Of a stretch of DNA of 64,000 bases, positions 55,590-64,000 are shown in pieces. The stretch lies in NCBI RefSeq assembly GCF_013404085.1, contig NZ_JABFHO010000001.1, positions 1,933,001 through 1,997,000 of the forward strand, given 5' to 3'. Numbering within the stretch: the first letter of the stretch is position 1; each line of letters begins with the position of its first letter. The notes beneath the pieces are model-generated. The model had not been told where the DNA came from. It was given only the letters and a program-made list of their open reading frames with translations, and did no database searches. The translations under genes and the position numbers were made by a program. The stretch comes from Winogradskyella helgolandensis. Its GTDB lineage: Bacteria > Bacteroidota > Bacteroidia > Flavobacteriales > Flavobacteriaceae.

Positions 55590-55917
55590 TAAAAAAATTT
55601 ATAATAATTGCTTTTGTTGAAATCAATGCCATGTATTTAAGAACAGCAAGTTCGTAATATTACTCTTGACTTGCTATATTGAGAGATAGAGGGAAAACAA
55701 ATATATGTAAATAGCCTATACATAACAAAATTAAAACAGACAGTTTTATAGTTTTTTTATTGGCTCAAAATGTTTGTTAAATCTAGGTGTTTAACGTTGT
55801 TCTGTTTTAGTATCTAAAATTTAGACTTATATATAAATAATTCTCAATTTATATTATTTAAACTCCTGATAAAGGAAATTGATTTACAATCTTTTTTGAA
55901 TTAGCCAATATAGCAAT
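55590..55917. other. Gap between the LysM gene and the SprB-like operon
   Basis: AT-rich. It contains the minus-strand promoter at 55698-55729 and a ~109-bp leader for the SprB-like gene. I find no open frame or strong terminator for the LysM gene, so some read-through is possible. Confidence 0.5.
55698..55729 (-). promoter_or_regulatory. Promoter of the SprB-like operon (TTTG-N20-TATATTTG, minus strand)
   Basis: The plus strand has CAAATATA at 55698-55705 and CAAA at 55726-55729. Read on the minus strand this is TTTG, a 20-bp spacer and TATATTTG, a full Bacteroidota consensus. The ATG lies 109 bp downstream. Confidence 0.75.
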
Positions 55918-58080
55918 CTAATGGTTAAGTTCTATCATTCCTTCATTTGAATTGTATTGCATCAAATAAACGCCAGTGTTAAAATAATTTCTATCGTTAG
56001 TTTTTTGATAATCAAATTTTAGATGTGGTTGTTCTGACACTGTTGTGTTTATGGATTCTTCAAATGATGTGCTTTGAGAAATTCTTAATAAAGTATCAAA
56101 CGTAACATCGAAACCTAAAACAGCATGCTGAGATGGTTTAGCACTAAATAGATCTTCATATTTGTTTTCAAAATCCGTAATGTCATTTTTATTTTGTGGA
56201 TCTGTAACAGCAGGAAAAATGAGCTTTAAAACTCGGAATCTCATATCTGAAACCTCGGTTTGTTTTGGAAGTAAGGATGACTCGAGCATTACCAATTGAA
56301 TGTTGTGGTCTGATAATTTCCCCATTAATGCTGTGGTTGTGTTGAGAAGAACAATGGTTTTTTCGCTATCAAAAACGATATAGTTAAGTTTATTTTTGTT
56401 TAGTGCATTGTCTAAAGCATCAGATTTAAAAAACCCTGCATTATCAGCTTTTAAGAATTGAGCTTCGGGAAGTGTATTTAAAATTAAATCCTTATTTCTA
56501 GCTTCAGCAAGATCACTGATCACAACAACATTTGCATTTTGTTGTGCTAAATAATTTAATGTTTTAGTGATTTGAATTTTCTCTGAAGGAATTGATCTGT
56601 AAACGTTAATGCTGTCATTTGAAACAATGTTAGATTCAATGTCAATTATAGAAATTGAAGATTCAGAATCAATACTTGGAAAATTTGAACTCGTCTCAGA
56701 AAAAGGAACAAGAATAGCATTTTTTCTATGTGGACTTTCAATGGTTATTTTCGATTTTGCGATGTTCTTTTTAATTAAGGTAACATCAAAATCTAGATTA
56801 AGAGTTTTAGCTGAATCAATCGCAATTTGAGCTCCTTGGAAAAAATCGATATACTTTTGAAAATCTGCATTGACACTAATCATTTTTTGTCTTTCTTCAG
56901 GAGAACTTAATTCTTCGCTCGAAAAAGGAGTATAAAAATAAAGTCCAGTTGAAGTTTCTGTAACTAAATTAGTAAATAGTGCTTCGTTTTTATTTGTATA
57001 GATTTTTGTAGTTGAATCCGCTATATTGGTGTCAGTAGAGTCAACAGTACTCGTTGTAGATGTTGGTGGTGTATAAGTAGAAGTGCCAGATACACCGATT
57101 GGCATTTTAATTATATCGCCAGCATTAACGGATGTTAGAAGATTTGGATTTAAGGTTGTTAGTTCTTCAATCGTCATGCCTGCTTTTTTAGACAAGCCAA
57201 AGAGAGTTTCTTTGGGTTCTATAACATAATTTTTGTAACTATTTGAGGTGGTTGTTGTATCTACTTCTGTAATAGTGTCTTCTATTAGGTCTGGGTTTTC
57301 TTGTGTATCAGGGATTTCTTGAGATTGACTAACAACAGTATTATTATCCACATTCAATCTGTGTCCTGCCATGAGCATGGTTACAATATGTGGGTTTTTT
57401 TCTTCAAGCTCAGCTATCGTCATGTTAAAACGCTTCGCTAATTGAAATTTTGTATCACCACGTTGCACCAAATATTCACCATCAATTGTCGTCTCTGAGT
57501 TCTTATCTGGAATAATTAAAGTTTGCCCTATTTGTAAAAATTCAGATAAACGATCAGCATTTGCGGCTTCCAATTGAGCTAAACTTATACCGTAAATTCT
57601 AGAGATTCCCCAAAGTGTTTCACCTTTAACAACATAATGTTCACCTGTTTTTGCTTTAGGTTGTGTTTCTTGTATCGTTTTATCCAAATTGATCGTATGT
57701 CCTGCTTGAAGCATACTTATAATATGTGGATTTTGTTGCTCTAACATGGCAATACTTACCCCAAAACGACGCGAAAGACCAGATTTTGTCTCTCCTCGTT
57801 TAACGATATAATTACTCACTGTTGTGTCGTTAATTATTGTGTTGTTAGAAGAGGATGTTGCCGTACTATATTTTGGGACACGCAAAATGTTACCTGTATA
57901 AATAACATCTCTAGATCCTGGGTTGAGATCAAAAATAGCATTGACACTGACGCCATATCGTCTAGATATCATATAAACGTTTTCGCCTTTTTTAATGGTA
58001 TGGTCTATATAGTTTTGTTGCGCTAAACTATATTTAGATCCTAAAAATAAAAGTATTATAAGCGTAAAGTATTTCCCCAT
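55918..58080 (-). CDS. Five-LysM protein with a periplasmic-binding-protein-like C-terminal domain
   Basis: 720 residues with a signal peptide (ends YSLAQ). Five LysM domains bind peptidoglycan glycans, at about 26-70, 90-133, 148-191, 202-245 and 284-327; each starts with V-K-x-G-E/D-T and ends with a G-x-x-L/I-x-(V/I) strand. A Thr/Ser linker (330-365) leads to a ~340-residue alpha/beta domain that resembles type I periplasmic-binding (Leu/Ile/Val-like) proteins: 'FYTPFSSEELSSPEERQKM', 'VVVISDLAEARNKDLI', 'NYIVFDSEKTIVLLN', 'HAVLGFDVTFDTLL'. No hydrolase motif is present, so a cell-wall-associated sensor or scaffold is inferred. It stands alone on the minus strand. Confidence 0.87.
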   Translation of the reverse strand: MGKYFTLIILLFLGSKYSLAQQNYIDHTIKKGENVYMISRRYGVSVNAIFDLNPGSRDVIYTGNILRVPKYSTATSSSNNTIINDTTVSNYIVKRGETKSGLSRRFGVSIAMLEQQNPHIISMLQAGHTINLDKTIQETQPKAKTGEHYVVKGETLWGISRIYGISLAQLEAANADRLSEFLQIGQTLIIPDKNSETTIDGEYLVQRGDTKFQLAKRFNMTIAELEEKNPHIVTMLMAGHRLNVDNNTVVSQSQEIPDTQENPDLIEDTITEVDTTTTSNSYKNYVIEPKETLFGLSKKAGMTIEELTTLNPNLLTSVNAGDIIKMPIGVSGTSTYTPPTSTTSTVDSTDTNIADSTTKIYTNKNEALFTNLVTETSTGLYFYTPFSSEELSSPEERQKMISVNADFQKYIDFFQGAQIAIDSAKTLNLDFDVTLIKKNIAKSKITIESPHRKNAILVPFSETSSNFPSIDSESSISIIDIESNIVSNDSINVYRSIPSEKIQITKTLNYLAQQNANVVVISDLAEARNKDLILNTLPEAQFLKADNAGFFKSDALDNALNKNKLNYIVFDSEKTIVLLNTTTALMGKLSDHNIQLVMLESSLLPKQTEVSDMRFRVLKLIFPAVTDPQNKNDITDFENKYEDLFSAKPSQHAVLGFDVTFDTLLRISQSTSFEESINTTVSEQPHLKFDYQKTNDRNYFNTGVYLMQYNSNEGMIELNH

Positions 58081-58443
58081 TCTTTGTAGAAATTTAATTG
58101 TAAAGTATTGTGCTTTAAATGTTATGCGTGTTTTATTTGTGTTTTTTGTAAACTAAAATAAGCCTATAAGAAAGGGGCTGTTCTTGAAAAAGAAACCTAA
58201 TTAACTTACTACAAAAAAATGTAAATAAAATCCTATTTATCACACGCGATAAAATTACTAAAAATAAAAGGTATCTACGTTAAATTTCTACTTGTTATCA
58301 ACAGGATGTTAACAATAAGGTGAGCTGATTTGACCCTGCTTTTTCTACTCAAGACTTGTTTTTGGCTTATGACGTGAAAAGTCAGTAATAGTTCACCATA
58401 ACACGTAAGTATATAGTATCTTTGTAGCCTTAAATAAAAATAA
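58081..58443. other. Divergent intergenic region between the LysM gene and der
   Basis: AT-rich and without an open frame. It has a TATCTTTG -7 element for der at 58417-58424. I see no clear promoter for the LysM gene and no repeat. Confidence 0.5.
58417..58424 (+). promoter_or_regulatory. -7 promoter element of der
   Basis: TATCTTTG fits TAnnTTTG and ends 19 bp before the der ATG. The -33 TTG is not evident. Confidence 0.5.
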
Positions 58444-59748
58444 ATGAGCAATATTGTAGCTGTAGTAGGTCGCCCTAATGTAGGGAAATCGACATTTTTT
58501 AATCGTCTAATTAAAAGACGTGAAGCTATTGTTGATGCTGTTAGTGGCGTCACAAGGGATCGTCATTATGGTAAAACAGATTGGAACGGTAGAGAATTTT
58601 CATTAATTGATACGGGTGGATATGTCGTTGGTAGTGATGATGTTTTTGAAGCAGAAATAGATAAGCAAGTAGAGTTAGCTATTGATGAAGCGGATGCTAT
58701 CATTTTTATGGTTGATGTTGAATCTGGTGTCACTGGTATGGATGAAGATGTCGCTCAATTATTGCGAAAAATTAAAAAGCCAGTCTTTTTAGTCGTTAAT
58801 AAAGTAGATAACAATAAGCGTTTAGAAGATGCGGTTGAGTTTTATTCACTTGGTTTAGGTGATTATTTCGCAATTGCAAGTATCAATGGTAGTGGAACAG
58901 GAGATTTGTTAGATGCTGTTGTTGAGGCTTTACCGGAAAAAGAAGAGGTAGAGGAAGATCAATTACCACGTTTTGCTGTGGTTGGAAGACCTAATGCTGG
59001 AAAATCATCGTTTATAAATGCACTAATTGGTGAGGATCGTTATATTGTTACTGATATTGCAGGTACAACTCGCGATTCTATTGATACAAAATATAACCGT
59101 TTTGGGTTCGAATTTAATTTGGTAGATACTGCGGGTATACGACGTAAAACTAAAGTAAAAGATGATTTAGAGTTTTATTCTGTTATGCGAAGTGTAAGAG
59201 CAATAGAGCATTCCGATGTTTGTTTAGTTGTGTTAGATGCTACTCGTGGCTTTGATGGACAGGTTCAAAATATATTTTGGTTAGCTGAACGCAACCGAAA
59301 AGGTATTGTGATTCTTGTTAATAAATGGGATTTAGTTGAAAAAGATACCAAGACAGCTAAAGAATTTGAGCAACATATTAGAAGAGAAATTGCTCCTTTT
59401 ACAGATGTGCCAATTGTGTTTATTTCAGTATTAAATAAGCAACGTATTTTTAAGGCTATTGAAACTGCTGTTGAGGTCTATAAAAACAGAACTAAAAAGA
59501 TTAAAACAAGTGTGCTTAACGAAGCTTTATTACCAATAATAGAGCATCAGCCACCTCCTGCAAACAAAGGTAAGTTTGTGAAAATAAAGTACATTATGCA
59601 GTTGCCAACTCCGCAACCTCAATTTGCATTTTTCTGTAATTTACCGCAGTATGTAAAGGATCCTTATAAACGTTTTTTAGAAAATAAACTGAGAGATCAA
59701 TTCGATTTTAATGGTGTTCCAATAAGTGTTTATATGAGAAAAAAGTAG
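58444..59748 (+). CDS. der: GTPase Der (EngA)
   Basis: Der has two tandem GTPase domains and acts in 50S ribosome assembly. The first G1 is GRPNVGKS at 9-16, with 'DTGGY' and 'VNKVD'. The second is GRPNAGKS at about 181-188, with 'DTAGI' and 'VNKWD'. A KH-like C-terminal domain follows ('[27 protein letters not shown]'). Length 434 is normal. The lectin-domain gene follows 15 bp later on the same strand, so read-through from der is possible. Confidence 0.98.
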   Translation: MSNIVAVVGRPNVGKSTFFNRLIKRREAIVDAVSGVTRDRHYGKTDWNGREFSLIDTGGYVVGSDDVFEAEIDKQVELAIDEADAIIFMVDVESGVTGMDEDVAQLLRKIKKPVFLVVNKVDNNKRLEDAVEFYSLGLGDYFAIASINGSGTGDLLDAVVEALPEKEEVEEDQLPRFAVVGRPNAGKSSFINALIGEDRYIVTDIAGTTRDSIDTKYNRFGFEFNLVDTAGIRRKTKVKDDLEFYSVMRSVRAIEHSDVCLVVLDATRGFDGQVQNIFWLAERNRKGIVILVNKWDLVEKDTKTAKEFEQHIRREIAPFTDVPIVFISVLNKQRIFKAIETAVEVYKNRTKKIKTSVLNEALLPIIEHQPPPANKGKFVKIKYIMQLPTPQPQFAFFCNLPQYVKDPYKRFLENKLRDQFDFNGVPISVYMRKK

Positions 59749-59763
59749 TAGCTTTAATTTTTT

Positions 59764-62202
59764 ATGAAAAAAATAAAGTGCTACCTTTTTATCTTTTGTT
59801 TTTGGTTATGCCATTGTTATGGGTTCTCCCAAAATCTTCCTCCCGAAATAAGTGTTTCGGGTGGGCAAGTGTATTGTCCACAATCACAAATGCCTATAGT
59901 TACTTCTGTGTCTATTACAGATCCTGATCCTGAAGATACATTGTTGTCAGAAATATTTGTGCAAATAGCTGAAGGCTATCAAAATGGAGATGATACTTTA
60001 GAGTTAATTGGATTAAATCCCAATATTACGTCAAGTTGGAATGCTTCAGAAGGACTTTTAACCTTGTCTGGACCAGCTACTTTTGCTGATTTTGAAAATG
60101 CCATTGAGAATGTGGTTTTTCAAACTACACAAACGACATTTACTCAAGATAGACAGTTTTCAATCAATTTAGGAGACGCTAATTACTTACCAAGTACAGG
60201 GCATTATTATTTTTATGTGTCTAATCCAGGCATTACATGGACGCAGGCAAGAGATGCGGCAGCAGCACAAACTTATTTTGGTTTGCAAGGTTATTTAGCA
60301 ACCTTGACATCAGTAGAAGAATCGCAATTGGCAGGGGAGCAAAGCGCAGGTGCAGGTTGGATTGGAGGTTCTGATGCCGAAACTGAAGGCACGTGGAAAT
60401 GGGTTACAGGACCAGAAACCGGGACTGTGTTTTGGCAAGGTGGTGTTAATGGAAATGCGCCAAATAATGAGTTTTCTTTATGGAACTATAACGAACCTAA
60501 TAATGCAGGTAATGAGGATTATGCCCATATAACAGATTCATCAATTGGTATTTTAGGGGCGTGGAATGATTTATCTAATACCGGAGACACCAATGTGAGT
60601 AGCGCTTACCATCCTCAAGGTTATATTGTGGAATATGGAGGCTTGCCTAATGAGCCAAATATTAGTCTTTCAGCCAGTAGTACACTTGTAATGCCAAGAG
60701 TTTTAAATAATGATATAACCGTATGTGGAACCGGTACTTTTATCTTATATGCTGGAGCTTCAACTCCAGATGTTTGGTGGTTTGAAACGTCAACGTCAAC
60801 GACTCCAATTCACGTTGGGTCTATTTATGATGTGCAAATTAATACCACTACAACCTATTGGTTATTACCAGTTGTACAAGGGTGTGCTTCTAATGTAGAG
60901 CGATATCCTATGACAGTAACCATTAACGAAATTCCTAGTGTTAATGATATAACTATAATTCAATGTGAAGATGAGGTAATGGATGGTCTTTCTAATTTCA
61001 GCCTCAGTTCGTATAATGATGTTATTGTAAATGGGAGTTTAGCAGATTTAGAAGTTCGTTTTTTTGAATCGATGGATTCGCCTATACCTATCAATGATGA
61101 CGATTATACTAACCTTTCTAATAATCAGGTGGTTTTTGCACAGGTGCTAAATACGACTACAAATTGTAGTTCCACAGCAGAAGTAGTATTGTCTGTAAAT
61201 ACGAATGTTACGAATTATGCGCTTTTAACGGCATGCGATAATTTGAACGAGACAGGTATAGTTAATTTTGATTTAACACTTGCCGAAAGTCAAATTTTAA
61301 ATTCTTTAGCGTCGGATGTGATTGTTCTAGGTTATTATGAGACTTATAGTGATGCCTTACTTCAAGAGAATGAATTGAATAGTGATTTTATTAATACTGA
61401 AGCATATAATCAAACCATTTTTGTAAGATTAGAACAAAATGGAAGTTGTTATAGTATTGGAGAGGTTAACTTACAAGTTGAATATTTGCCAAATCTGCTT
61501 CAAGATGAAACCATTTATTATTGCTTAAATAGTTTTCCGGAGACTATAACCTTAGAAGGTGGTATTATTAATGATACACCAAACAACTTTTATTATAATT
61601 GGTCTACAGGCGAAACGACAATGACTATTGAAATAAATGAGCCAGGCACTTATACAGTAGAAGTAACAAAACCTTTTGGTTGTTCTAATGTCAGAACGAT
61701 TACAGTGTTGCCATCCGATACGGCAAGGTTTGAAACGATTGAAATCACTGATTTATCTGAAAATAATTCAATTTCAGTATTGGTTTCAGGAGATGGAGAG
61801 TATGTTTATGCTTTAGATGAAGAAAACGGTATATATCAAGATTCAAATATTTTTGAAAATGTACCAGCCGGAATTCATTCTGTATATGTTAAAGATGTAA
61901 AAGCAGATTGCGGCATCGTGTCAAGTGATATTTTTGTTTTAGGGTTTCCAAAATTTTTCACACCTAATGGAGATACTGTAAATGATACTTGGCAAATTAA
62001 AGGATTTACTTCAGAATTGTCAGAGACAGTGGCTATAGAGATATTTAATCGCTATGGTAAACAAGTGGCTATAATAAATGCTACAAACCAAAATTGGGAT
62101 GGTACAAGTAATGGAGAATTATTACCAACGGACGATTATTGGTTTATCGCAAAATTCACGGATGGCAGAACTTTTAAAGGTCATTTTACACTAAAACGCT
62201 AA
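59764..62202 (+). CDS. Secreted C-type-lectin-domain protein, T9SS type B
   Basis: 812 residues with a signal peptide (ends YGFSQ). A cadherin-like strand region (~40-125, 'SITDPDPEDTLLSEIFVQIAEG') precedes a C-type lectin-like domain at ~147-292: 'YYFYVSNPGITWTQARDAA', 'GYLATLTSVEESQLA', 'GWIGGSDAETEGTWKWVTGP', 'EPNNAGNEDYAHI', 'GAWNDL' and 'YIVEYGG'. EPN and WND are the usual Ca/carbohydrate-site motifs. Next come an Ig-like stretch and two modules (~395-572) of the type repeated in the 2355-residue protein. The last ~83 residues are a type B sorting domain ('FFTPNGDTVNDTWQI', 'IFNRYGKQVAI', 'HFTLKR'). It is probably a surface glycan-binding protein; no SprF-like gene is adjacent. Confidence 0.9.
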   Translation: MKKIKCYLFIFCFWLCHCYGFSQNLPPEISVSGGQVYCPQSQMPIVTSVSITDPDPEDTLLSEIFVQIAEGYQNGDDTLELIGLNPNITSSWNASEGLLTLSGPATFADFENAIENVVFQTTQTTFTQDRQFSINLGDANYLPSTGHYYFYVSNPGITWTQARDAAAAQTYFGLQGYLATLTSVEESQLAGEQSAGAGWIGGSDAETEGTWKWVTGPETGTVFWQGGVNGNAPNNEFSLWNYNEPNNAGNEDYAHITDSSIGILGAWNDLSNTGDTNVSSAYHPQGYIVEYGGLPNEPNISLSASSTLVMPRVLNNDITVCGTGTFILYAGASTPDVWWFETSTSTTPIHVGSIYDVQINTTTTYWLLPVVQGCASNVERYPMTVTINEIPSVNDITIIQCEDEVMDGLSNFSLSSYNDVIVNGSLADLEVRFFESMDSPIPINDDDYTNLSNNQVVFAQVLNTTTNCSSTAEVVLSVNTNVTNYALLTACDNLNETGIVNFDLTLAESQILNSLASDVIVLGYYETYSDALLQENELNSDFINTEAYNQTIFVRLEQNGSCYSIGEVNLQVEYLPNLLQDETIYYCLNSFPETITLEGGIINDTPNNFYYNWSTGETTMTIEINEPGTYTVEVTKPFGCSNVRTITVLPSDTARFETIEITDLSENNSISVLVSGDGEYVYALDEENGIYQDSNIFENVPAGIHSVYVKDVKADCGIVSSDIFVLGFPKFFTPNGDTVNDTWQIKGFTSELSETVAIEIFNRYGKQVAIINATNQNWDGTSNGELLPTDDYWFIAKFTDGRTFKGHFTLKR

Positions 62203-62289
62203 TTTTATAAAAATTTTAAGAAATTTCATACGATTTCTAGCTTTCTTGCGTTTTTAAAATGCTATTCATCAATCAATCAACCGCTCAAC

Positions 62290-64000
62290 ATGAAAAAACT
62301 ATCACTAGTTTTTGCAATCTTATTTGCATTACAATCATTTTCCCAAGAGAAATCATTCGAAATTACAGGAACACTTAAAGCTGAAGATACAGAGTTATCA
62401 TTAGAGTCTGCAACCGTTTATTTAGAGCGTGTAAAGGATAGTTCGGTAGTAACTTATACAATTACAGATAAGGACGGGAAATTTAAAATAGAAAATTCAA
62501 CCTATGATAAAGATCTAAATTTCTACGTGTCATATGTTGGCTATAGGACATATTTTAAGAAAATAGCAATAGATAAAGAAAAGATAGATTTAGGTACAAT
62601 AGTAATGCCTTTGGATAATCAATTAGGAGAAGTTTTAGTGAAATCTACAGCTCCGATTACCATTAAAAAAGACACTTTAGAGTTTAACGTAAAATCGTTT
62701 AAAACGAAAAAAGATGCCAATGTTGAAGATTTATTAAAACAATTACCCGGAGTAGAAGTTGATGAAGAAGGTAATATTACAGTTAATGGAAAAAGTGTTA
62801 ATAAAATTTTAGTGAATGGTAAGCCCTTTTTTGGTGATGACCCAACCATTACAACTAAGAATTTAACGAAGGATATTATTGAAAAAATTCAGGTTGTAGA
62901 TACAAAAACCAAATCTGAAGCCTTTACAGGAGAGGAAGGTGATAAAGAAAATAAAACCATAAATCTTACCATCAAAGAAGAAAACAATAAAGGAGTTTTT
63001 GGGCGTGTTTCTGCAGGTGCCGGAACTGACGATCGTTACGAGTTTGCAGGCATGGTCAACCTGTTTGATAACGATAGACGCGTAAGTGTGCTCGCGGGTG
63101 GTAATAATACCAATACTCCAGGGTTTAGCTTTGGTGAGATTTCAAAAATGTTTGGACGTGGTGGTGGATCTTCTTTTAGTAGTAATGGCTCTTTTACTAT
63201 AGGTGGTCGATCGTTTGGAGGTGGAGAAGGGATTACAACATCGCAAAATGCAGGTGTTAACTATGCTGATATTATAGGTGAAAAAACAGATGTTTCCGCA
63301 GATTATTTTTTCTCATCGAGTAATTCTGAAAATGAATCGTCATCTGAACGCGAAACTATTTTATCTGATTCACGCTATTTTACCAATTCAGATTCGAGAT
63401 CGGATAATGATACGGATAATCATTCCTTTAATGTAGAATTTGAAATTGAAACCGATTCTACCTTTCAAATTAATATTGAGCCATCATTTGGGTATTCAAA
63501 ATCGAGAACTTTATATACTAGTAATGAGGAAACCTTAGATGAGGATTTAATACTAACAAATCAATCTAACGTCAACTCAAATGTAGAGAGTTATGTGAAA
63601 CGGTTTTCTAATGAAATCTCTATAACCAAGCGATTAGGAAAACGAGGTGCTTTTATTAAAACCGAATTAGAAACAAGTATCAATCAGCAAGAAAGTGATG
63701 ACTTTTTAAATTCCAATACTGAAGTTTTTGGAACCAATCCAGAGATTATAGATCGAAATCAATTTACAGATGGAGAGAATAATAGTTATGGTGTTTCCGC
63801 AAAATTATCCTACAGATTACCAATAATAACTAAGAAATTCTTCTTGAATTTTGAATATGAATACGCCAGAGATAAAGATAATAACCGAGAGAGCACTTAT
63901 GATTTTAGTAATGGCACACAGGATTTTACGGATTTTAATACGGATCTAAGTACTGATTTTCAATATACTGATTATAGAAGTATTCCGTCAGTAGGCTTAT
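62290..64000 (+). CDS. TonB-receptor-like outer membrane beta-barrel protein, 3' end outside window (partial)
   Basis: The frame starts at the ATG at 62290 with a signal peptide (MKKLSLVFAILFALQSFSQ) and stays open for 570 codons to the window edge. Residues ~22-105 form a carboxypeptidase-regulatory-like domain ('GTLKAEDTELSLESATVYLERVKD', 'TDKDGKFKIENS'). A plug-like domain follows ('FKTKKDANVEDLLKQLPGVEVDEEGNITVNGKSVNKILVNG' region, 'LTKDIIEKIQVVDTK'). From ~235 beta strands of an outer-membrane barrel begin ('GRVSAGAGTDDRYEFAGMVNLF'), with Gly/Ser/Phe-rich and Ser/Asp-rich loops. This is the pattern of TonB-dependent-receptor-like 'outer membrane beta-barrel' proteins of Bacteroidota. Substrate unknown. 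Confidence 0.85.
   Translation, partial: MKKLSLVFAILFALQSFSQEKSFEITGTLKAEDTELSLESATVYLERVKDSSVVTYTITDKDGKFKIENSTYDKDLNFYVSYVGYRTYFKKIAIDKEKIDLGTIVMPLDNQLGEVLVKSTAPITIKKDTLEFNVKSFKTKKDANVEDLLKQLPGVEVDEEGNITVNGKSVNKILVNGKPFFGDDPTITTKNLTKDIIEKIQVVDTKTKSEAFTGEEGDKENKTINLTIKEENNKGVFGRVSAGAGTDDRYEFAGMVNLFDNDRRVSVLAGGNNTNTPGFSFGEISKMFGRGGGSSFSSNGSFTIGGRSFGGGEGITTSQNAGVNYADIIGEKTDVSADYFFSSSNSENESSSERETILSDSRYFTNSDSRSDNDTDNHSFNVEFEIETDSTFQINIEPSFGYSKSRTLYTSNEETLDEDLILTNQSNVNSNVESYVKRFSNEISITKRLGKRGAFIKTELETSINQQESDDFLNSNTEVFGTNPEIIDRNQFTDGENNSYGVSAKLSYRLPIITKKFFLNFEYEYARDKDNNRESTYDFSNGTQDFTDFNTDLSTDFQYTDYRSIPSVGL

Overview
The window looks like chromosome of a gliding-type member of the Flavobacteriia (Bacteroidota), probably a marine Flavobacteriaceae; the genus cannot be read from the sequence. 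The evidence is AT-rich DNA, fused SecDF, short GyrB, an archaeal/eukaryal-type ProS, type IX secretion (T9SS) sorting domains of both kinds, a PorP/SprF protein, starts without Shine-Dalgarno sequences, and recurrent TAnnTTTG (-7) promoter elements. I see no phage, transposase, CRISPR array, toxin-antitoxin or defence island.

Layout. 1-1608: 3' part of a surface-type repeat protein. 2.0-5.1 kb: ffh, folD and a TIGR02206-type membrane protein. 5.1-9.6 kb (minus): a compact run with a HerA-like ATPase (DUF853), a lipoprotein, a cupin, an alpha/beta hydrolase, rluF and a VOC protein. 9.8-11.8 kb: queE, then two tandem DUF2911 proteins. 12-15.4 kb: asnB, a Crp/Fnr regulator and a pirin. 15.8-23.6 kb: gyrB, mdh, a DUF4412-like protein, a small membrane-anchored protein and secDF. 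23.8-25.9 kb: a T9SS type A secreted protein. 25.9-30.9 kb (minus): folE, cysS, yidD, lgt, a DUF192 lipoprotein and a hydrolase; the 3' end of yidD is inversely duplicated and then tandemly repeated. 31-38.7 kb: a small secreted protein and a 2355-residue type B adhesin-like protein. 39-41.6 kb (minus): a low-complexity lipoprotein and a FadL-like porin. 41.7-46.5 kb: proS, tRNA-Glu, rpsT, fhs (minus) and era. 46.5-55.6 kb (minus): a 1891-residue type B repeat protein, a PorP/SprF protein, an OmpA/PorE-like protein and a small membrane protein. 55.9-58.1 kb: a LysM protein. 58.4 kb to the end: der, a C-type lectin type B protein, and the 5' part of a TonB-receptor-like outer membrane protein.

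Two themes stand out. One is housekeeping: protein targeting and translocation (ffh, secDF, yidD, lgt), GTPases (era, der), folate and one-carbon metabolism (folD, fhs, folE), tRNA charging and RNA modification. The other is cell-surface display through T9SS: three type B substrates, one type A substrate and one fragment share repeat modules, and one SprB-like operon carries its own SprF and PorE-like partners.

The most unusual observations are these: the inverted-repeat origin and tandem copies of the yidD 3' end; a small protein resembling the SecD periplasmic domain directly upstream of secDF; one N-terminal cassette (CUB-PKD-P domain) joined to two different T9SS sorting signals, with an abrupt composition change inside the larger gene; and nearly identical 471-bp super-repeats in the SprB-like gene.
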